A stretch of DNA of 64,000 nt from Prostheceraeus crozeri (Eukaryota; Platyhelminthes; Polycladida; Euryleptidae): NCBI GenBank assembly GCA_907163375.1, contig CAJQUW010002174.1, forward strand, positions 124,001-188,000, read 5' to 3'. The notes beneath the pieces were generated by a model that saw nothing but the letters and a program-made list of their open reading frames with translations, made no database searches and was not told the origin of the DNA. Positions within the stretch are counted from its first letter, which is position 1, and each line of letters starts with the position of its first letter. The translations under genes and the position numbers were made by a program. Of the stretch, positions 60,017-64,000 are shown one piece after another.

Positions 60017-60325
60017 ATGGCATCAGTCCCAACAGCGACTGGTATTCCAACGGGTGATTATTCAACAGCGACTGGTAATTATTCACCAATTGTCGCTTAT
60101 TCAAAAACACCAACAGGAGAGAGAATTGTATTTTTACCAGATGATACACAAGAATTAATGAATAGATTACAGATTTTATTAGCTGCAGCAAACGAAGGAC
60201 ATAACTCTAGCTTTAACGAAATACATGCAATATCGAAACGGTTATGGGAAAAGAACGCTATAACTGAACAAGACTACAAAAACGTATCTAATCATGTTAT
60301 GACCCTCAGCGCAAGAAGGACATAA
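60017..60325 (+). CDS. Small helical Polinton-associated protein (102 aa)
   Basis: I do not recognise a named family. The N-terminal third is low complexity with a repeated TATG motif (TATGIPTGDYSTATGNY). Residues 45-97 look all-helical, with LMNRLQILLAAANEGHNSSF and then ITEQDYKNV. Short Polinton proteins ending in a helix plus an I-x-x-x-x-Y pattern are familiar to me, but this is recollection only. An in-frame TTG lies 6 bp upstream; for a eukaryotic element the ATG at 60,017 is the reasonable start. It sits between the coiled-coil gene and the penton-like gene with short gaps (18 and 35 bp). The frame is open. Confidence 0.6.
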   Translation: MASVPTATGIPTGDYSTATGNYSPIVAYSKTPTGERIVFLPDDTQELMNRLQILLAAANEGHNSSFNEIHAISKRLWEKNAITEQDYKNVSNHVMTLSARRT

Positions 60326-60360
60326 CTCTATATGGGAATATCTAAATTATTTAGTTAAAA

Positions 60361-61176
60361 ATGTCTTCGGTAGAACTAGAAAAAATTAATAAACATTTAG
60401 AAAATTTAACCGAGATTTTAACCTTATCAAAATTTAGTACGACTTTAAAATTTATAGCAACTGCGTCATCGCATACTTGTAATTTAGAACCTATTATTCA
60501 CTTAGAACAAGACAAACATTACGAAGTAGCATTAACTAGTTTTTCAACATTTAACACTATACAAAATATTATCAAAGATGTAAATGACCGATTTAAGTAT
60601 TCAAATGACAAAGGTAAAACTTGGAAAGAATTAACTTTTCTTCCTGGATCTTATGAAGTTGAATCTATTTCCAATGAAATAAAAAGACATTTAGGTATTC
60701 AATTTAAAGACAAGAAACAATTACATTTCGCAGTTGAACCAGCAGTAAATAAATTTTCTCTTACTTTAGATGAAAATTATCAAGTTGATTTTAATCATGA
60801 TAGATCATTGTCGAAACTATTAGGATTTAAAAAGAAACTCTATGCACAAGGTTTTCATATCAGTGAAAATATACCTAAAATAACTGAAATAAATTCTATC
60901 AACGTTCAGTGTGATATTATAGAAGGTGGTTATGTTAATGGAAAGCTAACAAATAATATCTTCAGTTATCCAGCATTTACAGTTCCGATTGGTTACAGTT
61001 TAAATGTAATCCCAAAATCATTAATATATTTTCCAGTTACACGAAAAACAATTAATTCCATTACCATTAGAATAACAGATGAGAAAGGAAAGGCAATAAA
61101 TTTTGGAGGTGAAGAGATTATGATAGATCTATTATTACGAGGTTTAATTAAAAATATTGACTTAAAAAATGAGTGA
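60361..61176 (+). CDS. Penton-like minor capsid protein of a Polinton (271 aa)
   Basis: This is probably the single-jelly-roll vertex (penton) protein of the Polinton virion, which would sit at the fivefold corners of an icosahedral shell. Landmarks are HYEVALTSFSTFNTIQNI (53-70), FKYSNDKGKTWKELTFLPGSYEVE (78-101), a DF-x-x-DRSLSKLLGF segment (143-156) and a C-terminal block INVQCDIIEGGYVNG, IPKSLIYFPV, INSITIRITDEKG and INFGGEEI (180-254). The YEVAL, PxGSYE, LLGF, N-x-xPx-LIYxPV and I-x-x-I-x-I-R-I-x-D-x-xG order matches, from memory, a widespread invertebrate Polinton family assigned as minor capsid. The sequence is beta-rich and the length is usual. Its last 8 bp overlap the ATPase start (ATGAGTGA), suggesting coupled expression. 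The frame is open. Confidence 0.78.
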   Translation: MSSVELEKINKHLENLTEILTLSKFSTTLKFIATASSHTCNLEPIIHLEQDKHYEVALTSFSTFNTIQNIIKDVNDRFKYSNDKGKTWKELTFLPGSYEVESISNEIKRHLGIQFKDKKQLHFAVEPAVNKFSLTLDENYQVDFNHDRSLSKLLGFKKKLYAQGFHISENIPKITEINSINVQCDIIEGGYVNGKLTNNIFSYPAFTVPIGYSLNVIPKSLIYFPVTRKTINSITIRITDEKGKAINFGGEEIMIDLLLRGLIKNIDLKNE

Positions 61177-61945
61177 AAACACTTCTGTAAAATCTCCACT
61201 AAACAAGAAAGTGAAATTCAATCATCATCCCAACCTATCCAGTAAGGTTTTAGCAGTTATCTGTGGAAGATCAGGTTGTGGGAAAACGTATCTATTATTT
61301 AAAATTCTCACGACATCAAACTTTTTGGATTATAACAATCTTATTATTTATACAACAACAGCAGACCAACCCATTTACCAATTCTTGAAATATGGTTTTT
61401 AAAATAATCTTACAAAATCAGCTATAGCTTCACTGTTTGAAGAATATGAAAAATCGGAGTATGAAGAAGAAATAAGTTCTTGGTGTGAAGAAGCAGCGAA
61501 AAATGAACAACTAGTAGAACCCAATAAAAATAAACACATATCGATGCAACTAATAGATGATAGTGGTAATATGCAAGATACTAGTAAACTAAATAAAACG
61601 AAAAAACATTGTGTTGTGTTTGATGATTGTGTTAATGACAAAGATCAGGCAGTTCAGAGAAATTATTTTACAAGAGGTCGACATAATAACTGTAGTGTCT
61701 TTTATTTGACACAAAGTATGTATTCATTAGATGGCAGCGTTATTAGAAAGAATGCTAATATTTTTATGCTTTTCGAAATTAATTCAAGAAACCTAAGTGA
61801 TTTGTTAAGAGACTTATGTATAAGAGATAAAGATGATTTTAAACAATCTTGCAGTATTGCTTGGTCAAACGATTATGGATTTATTACAATCAATATTGAT
61901 AAAAAAGTACATGATAGAGTTATAGAACATTTGTTCACAGAGTAA
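61169..61945 (+). pseudogene. A32/FtsK-HerA-type genome-packaging ATPase, fossil
   Basis: The ATPase of this family pumps the viral genome into the preformed capsid using ATP. The region begins with a basic N-terminus and a strong Walker A motif (GRSGCGKT, residues 33-40). Further along it has a Walker B-like segment (CVVFDDC), then NYFTRGRHNNCSVFYLTQS with the conserved glutamine, an IRKNANIFMLF strand, and a tail containing AWSNDYGFITINI. This set and order are characteristic of Polinton and NCLDV packaging ATPases, as known from the family. It directly follows and overlaps the penton-like gene. The gene is broken, with about one break, so it is treated as a fossil. The polymerase converges from the other side 43 bp beyond it. 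Confidence 0.88.
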
Positions 61946-61968
61946 AACTCTGAATCGAACAATTGTTC
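61938..61968. terminator. Two short palindromes between convergent genes
   Basis: CAGAGTAAAACTCTG (61,938-61,952) has two 6-bp arms around AAA and spans the ATPase stop codon. GAACAATTGTTC (61,957-61,968) is a perfect 12-bp palindrome. They lie between the converging ATPase and polymerase, where a transcript end or a two-way terminator would be expected. The role is a guess from position. Confidence 0.35.
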
Positions 61969-62513
61969 TCTGACTAGATGTTTAAAAATTAAAAAGGTAC
62001 AGTAGTTATTCCATCAGGTAAAATCCTTCTTTTATCATCAAATGGATCTAATGCTAATTTATGTTCCTCTTTTAAGTACATTTTATGTTTCTTTGAACAA
62101 AGTCTATAATTACATGTTGATTTTATTTCATTATTAAACAATGCCTTCTTATAATCTTGATATGTTATTTGTTTAGCTATTGATGCTTTTGAAATTCCTT
62201 TTAATGTTTTAGATGTTTTAGACTTTGTATTATAACAATAACATTTGGCTTTTAGAAATACAGCTTCTGTTATGTACTCTTCATTTCCTTCTAGTTCATC
62301 TTTTACTTTACATAAATCAGAAGGATGAATGATATCTTTTATTTTGTTAATTTCTTCATCAAGTGAAGAATTATACGGTATTGTTAATTCTAAGAAAACA
62401 GAATCGGTATCTGTAAAGTGTAATTTATAGTTCTGACCATAAGCAGGTGCCAAATAATCATATATAAAACTGTACATAAATAGTTTAGCTAATTCTAATA
62501 TAGTAAATCCTAT

Positions 62514-62525
62514 AAAATTAAACTT
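62514..62525 (+). repeat. 12-bp flanking duplication, left copy
   Basis: AAAATTAAACTT, identical to 63,202-63,213 on the other side of the nested transposon, is best read as a target-site duplication. Its last two bases overlap the TTTATAAA palindrome of the inverted repeat, so the exact border is ambiguous. Confidence 0.75.
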
Positions 62526-62619
62526 TATAAATAAAAAGAGCCACGAAATTCATAATGATCTATTAGCACGAGGCCTTTCGTCCAATCTCAACGGGTGCTA
62601 ACTTTGGACAGAAACAAAT
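62524..62619 (+). repeat. Left terminal inverted repeat of the nested transposon
   Basis: This 96-bp arm starts TTTATAAATAAAAAG and ends GGACAGAAACAAAT. It is an exact reverse complement of 63,081-63,176 in my base-by-base comparison. Confidence 0.93.
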
Positions 62620-62799
62620 CTTAGATGCAAACTTAGATATAAAATTTGAATCATTCATAACAGATACTTAGGAAAATATAGAGATATCCTTATACATGAA
62701 CATAATAGAAATCAAAGCATAGCAATACTGAAAGACATAAACTATACATGTATAACCTAGTACTCATGGAAAGCATAAAAAATGAAAAAATGAAGAAAT
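62620..62799. other. Non-coding interior of the nested transposon
   Basis: This is AT-rich sequence with no frame longer than a few dozen codons and no further repeat that I can see. Confidence 0.6.
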
Positions 62800-63060
62800 C
62801 TACCACGGAAGGAAAAGACTAGCTATAAAATCCTTTTGAGCACAAAGATCTGGACTCCTTCGTTTGATAATGAGGGCCTCTATAATTGAAAGGATGTCAT
62901 ACCGCGCGCACTTGTATATCACAGAAAACCTTCTTCTGGCATCAGTCGAGGAAGCATCACAAATTTGGAGATGTCGAGTAACACTGCTAGATGGAATATT
63001 TGTCGATCTTGGGGGACACTTCTGAGGTTTATCAAGCCATTTTGGGACGTGTTCTGACAC
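62800..63060 (-). pseudogene. Small frame inside the nested transposon, possible LINE/Penelope C-terminal fragment (86 aa)
   Basis: The frame runs from an ATG at 63,060 to a stop after LPW. Residues 24-86 hold a spaced pattern: SSSVTRHLQICD (24-35), FSVIYK (45-50), ILSIIEALIIKRRSPDLCAQK (56-76). His and Cys-Asp followed by F-x-V and I-x-EAL-I-x-x-x-x-P-x-L resembles, from memory, the C-terminal end of some LINE or Penelope reverse-transcriptase polyproteins. No reverse-transcriptase core is present, so at most this is a captured tail. The 16-T run just outside it (poly-A on the coding strand, but upstream) has the wrong orientation for a retrotransposon tail. It is much too short to be the transposase. 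Confidence 0.35.
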
Positions 63061-63080
63061 TCTTTTTTTTTTTTTTTAAA

Positions 63081-63176
63081 ATTTGTTTCTGTCCAAAGTT
63101 AGCACCCGTTGAGATTGGACGAAAGGCCTCGTGCTAATAGATCATTATGAATTTCGTGGCTCTTTTTATTTATAAA
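63081..63176 (-). repeat. Right terminal inverted repeat of the nested transposon
   Basis: This 96-bp arm is the inverted match of 62,524-62,619. It is preceded by a run of about 16 T (63,062-63,077). No mismatch to the left arm was seen, which implies recent activity or conversion between the arms. Confidence 0.93.
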
Positions 63177-63201
63177 CTATCAAAAGGGGATTCATTTTTT
63201 A

Positions 63202-63213
63202 AAAATTAAACTT
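63202..63213 (+). repeat. 12-bp flanking duplication, right copy
   Basis: AAAATTAAACTT matches the left copy at 62,514-62,525. It is separated from the right inverted repeat by an additional 25 bp (TATCAAAAGGGGATTCATTT lies within it), an asymmetry not seen on the left. Confidence 0.75.
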
Positions 63214-64000
63214 ATCATGTTTTACAATGCTTCTTCTTAGATGAACAGCACATAGATTATCACTAAATCTAGTAGTTCTTTTATATGTTGGTTTTCTTGT
63301 TAAATTTTGAAATCGATCTTCATTATAAACTATTTCAATATTTTGTCTATTACGTACATTTTCTAAAGTTTTACCATAAAATGCATTATTCATTAATTTA
63401 AAGAATATGTTTCCAAAATCATCTTTATTTCTCTTAGCTATTTTACGTTTTTCAATATTAAATTCTATATAATTTTTTAACCACTTAGATTTCTTATATA
63501 CTAATTTTCGGTGAATTTTAGTGAGAATCATTCCATGATCTAAATACCAATCTAACATTCTTCCTTCAACAACATTTCTTTATTACTTTGTGTTAACAGG
63601 AGTTTCTTTGTTGGTCTGTATTTTTTAGGTAATATAGACTTTTGATAATCTGTAAAATCATCTATATCAGGTATTTTATTTTCAGGACAGAATGGAAAAT
63701 ATTTTGTTGTATCTTTTATTTCATCAGGGTATCGTAAATCAACTTCATATACGTAACCATATCCATCTTCAATAGTTCGTTCGTACTTATCATTGGGCGA
63801 AGCCTGAGAACCTTCGGTTCGATTACCACTCCATTCCATTTCACCAGTTGGCAACTCTTGTATCATGCAAGAAGAATATAAGCTATTAAAATCATAATAT
63901 AACAAATAGTTTTCTCTCATAAACTCATCAATTGCATTTTCACGTTCTACTCCTTCTCGTTTCGTTCGAAAAATTTCTAATATCTTTTCTTTCTCCTCTA

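Larger units (their letters stand above)
62524..63176. mobile_element. Non-autonomous DNA transposon with 96-bp terminal inverted repeats, nested in polB
   Basis: The element lies between two inverted copies of a 96-bp repeat that read as identical. It starts TTTATAAATAAAAAGAGCCA and contains CACGAGGCCTTTCGTCC and AACGGGTGCTAACTTTGG. It has no transposase frame, so it must be moved by a related autonomous element. The 12-mer AAAATTAAACTT flanks it at 62,514-62,525 and 63,202-63,213. On the right an additional 25-27 bp (63,175/63,177-63,201) separates the inverted repeat from that 12-mer. Long perfect inverted ends with a 9-12-bp AT-rich duplication would suit a Mutator-like MITE. If instead the palindrome TTTATAAA shared by both ends is the target duplication, an 8-bp-duplicating superfamily would fit. 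The family is therefore open. Confidence 0.85.
58461..64000. mobile_element. Fossil Polinton/Maverick-like element, left part; runs off right edge
   Basis: The element starts where the satellite stops. Its first bases, AGAGTAATGGTTATTTGACC, fit the usual Polinton end (AG at the tip), but the matching opposite terminus is outside the window. Parts in order are: a non-coding end with a 51-bp repeat; five plus-strand genes (two-membrane-segment protein, coiled-coil protein, small helical protein, penton-like minor capsid protein, A32-like packaging ATPase); and the protein-primed type B DNA polymerase on the opposite strand. Major capsid protein, adenain-type protease and integrase are not seen here. 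The copy is broken, with about three breaks: one in the ATPase, and in the polymerase one nested transposon plus about one more. Several genes are still open, so it is moderately young. Confidence 0.85.
61989..64000 (-). pseudogene. polB: Protein-primed family B DNA polymerase of a Polinton, fossil, 5' part beyond right edge
   Basis: The polymerase would copy the linear element genome from a protein primer. Three signature regions of the family are readable on the minus strand: motif A, YYDFNSLYSSCM (near 63,870-63,900); motif B, MNNAFYGKTLENVRNR (near 63,350-63,400); and motif C, FTDTDSVFLEL (near 62,390-62,420). The C-terminal tail DDKRRILPDGITTVPF ends at the stop at 61,989. Polinton polymerases usually exceed 1,000 residues, so the N-terminal exonuclease part lies outside the window to the right. 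A DNA transposon sits between motifs B and C, and there is about one further break, so the gene is dead. It converges on the ATPase. Confidence 0.9.

Noticed and set aside
62524-62531. TTTATAAA taken as a certain 8-bp target duplication
   Set aside because: The word is its own reverse complement, so it could equally be the tip of the inverted repeat. The longer AAAATTAAACTT duplication outside it is the stronger candidate.
63062-63077. Poly-T run as the poly-A tail of a retroposed insert
   Set aside because: It lies upstream of the only RT-like fragment on the coding strand, and it sits inside a DNA transposon with inverted arms. It is more likely a simple homopolymer.

Overview
The window looks like nuclear DNA of an invertebrate animal; I cannot name the species. 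The evidence is a satellite array more than 58 kb long, followed by the edge of a Polinton/Maverick-type virus-like element. The element carries animal-Polinton proteins (protein-primed type B DNA polymerase, A32-like packaging ATPase, penton-like minor capsid protein, small companion proteins), and a short inverted-repeat DNA transposon is nested in it. The sequence is AT-rich. I found no host gene, tRNA, rRNA or CRISPR array.

Positions 1 to about 58,460 are one uninterrupted tandem array that runs off the left edge. The unit has a conserved core (AATGTTGATCATCAATGATG and its variants) joined to a GAT/GAC-rich linker. Units are 41, 44, 47 or 50 bp long, so they differ by whole trinucleotides. 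Variant units are arranged in nested higher-order repeats. Periods I could anchor by rare variants are about 0.84, 0.91, 1.56, 1.83, 2.63 and 4.6 kb. Three zones can be told apart: about 1-20,950, 20,951-35,000 and 35,001-58,460. The only clearly foreign sequence I saw inside the array is a 64-bp insert at 16,278-16,341 flanked by a 13-bp direct repeat. Reading frames of 60-111 codons in the array follow from its composition and are not genes.

From about 58,461 to the right edge lies the fossil Polinton-like element. It opens with AT-rich non-coding DNA containing about 3.8 copies of a 51-bp repeat. Five compact plus-strand genes follow: a two-membrane-segment protein, a coiled-coil protein, a small helical protein, the penton-like protein and the packaging ATPase. 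The type B DNA polymerase runs toward them on the minus strand and leaves the window at the right edge. Four of the five plus-strand genes look open. The ATPase and polymerase are broken, so this copy is a fossil, though not a very old one.

A roughly 0.68-kb non-autonomous DNA transposon with 96-bp terminal inverted repeats that read as identical sits inside the polymerase, flanked by a 12-bp duplication. The capsid protein and ATPase would have served particle assembly and genome packaging, and the polymerase genome replication. The major capsid protein, protease and integrase expected of a complete Polinton are not in the window and may lie to the right.
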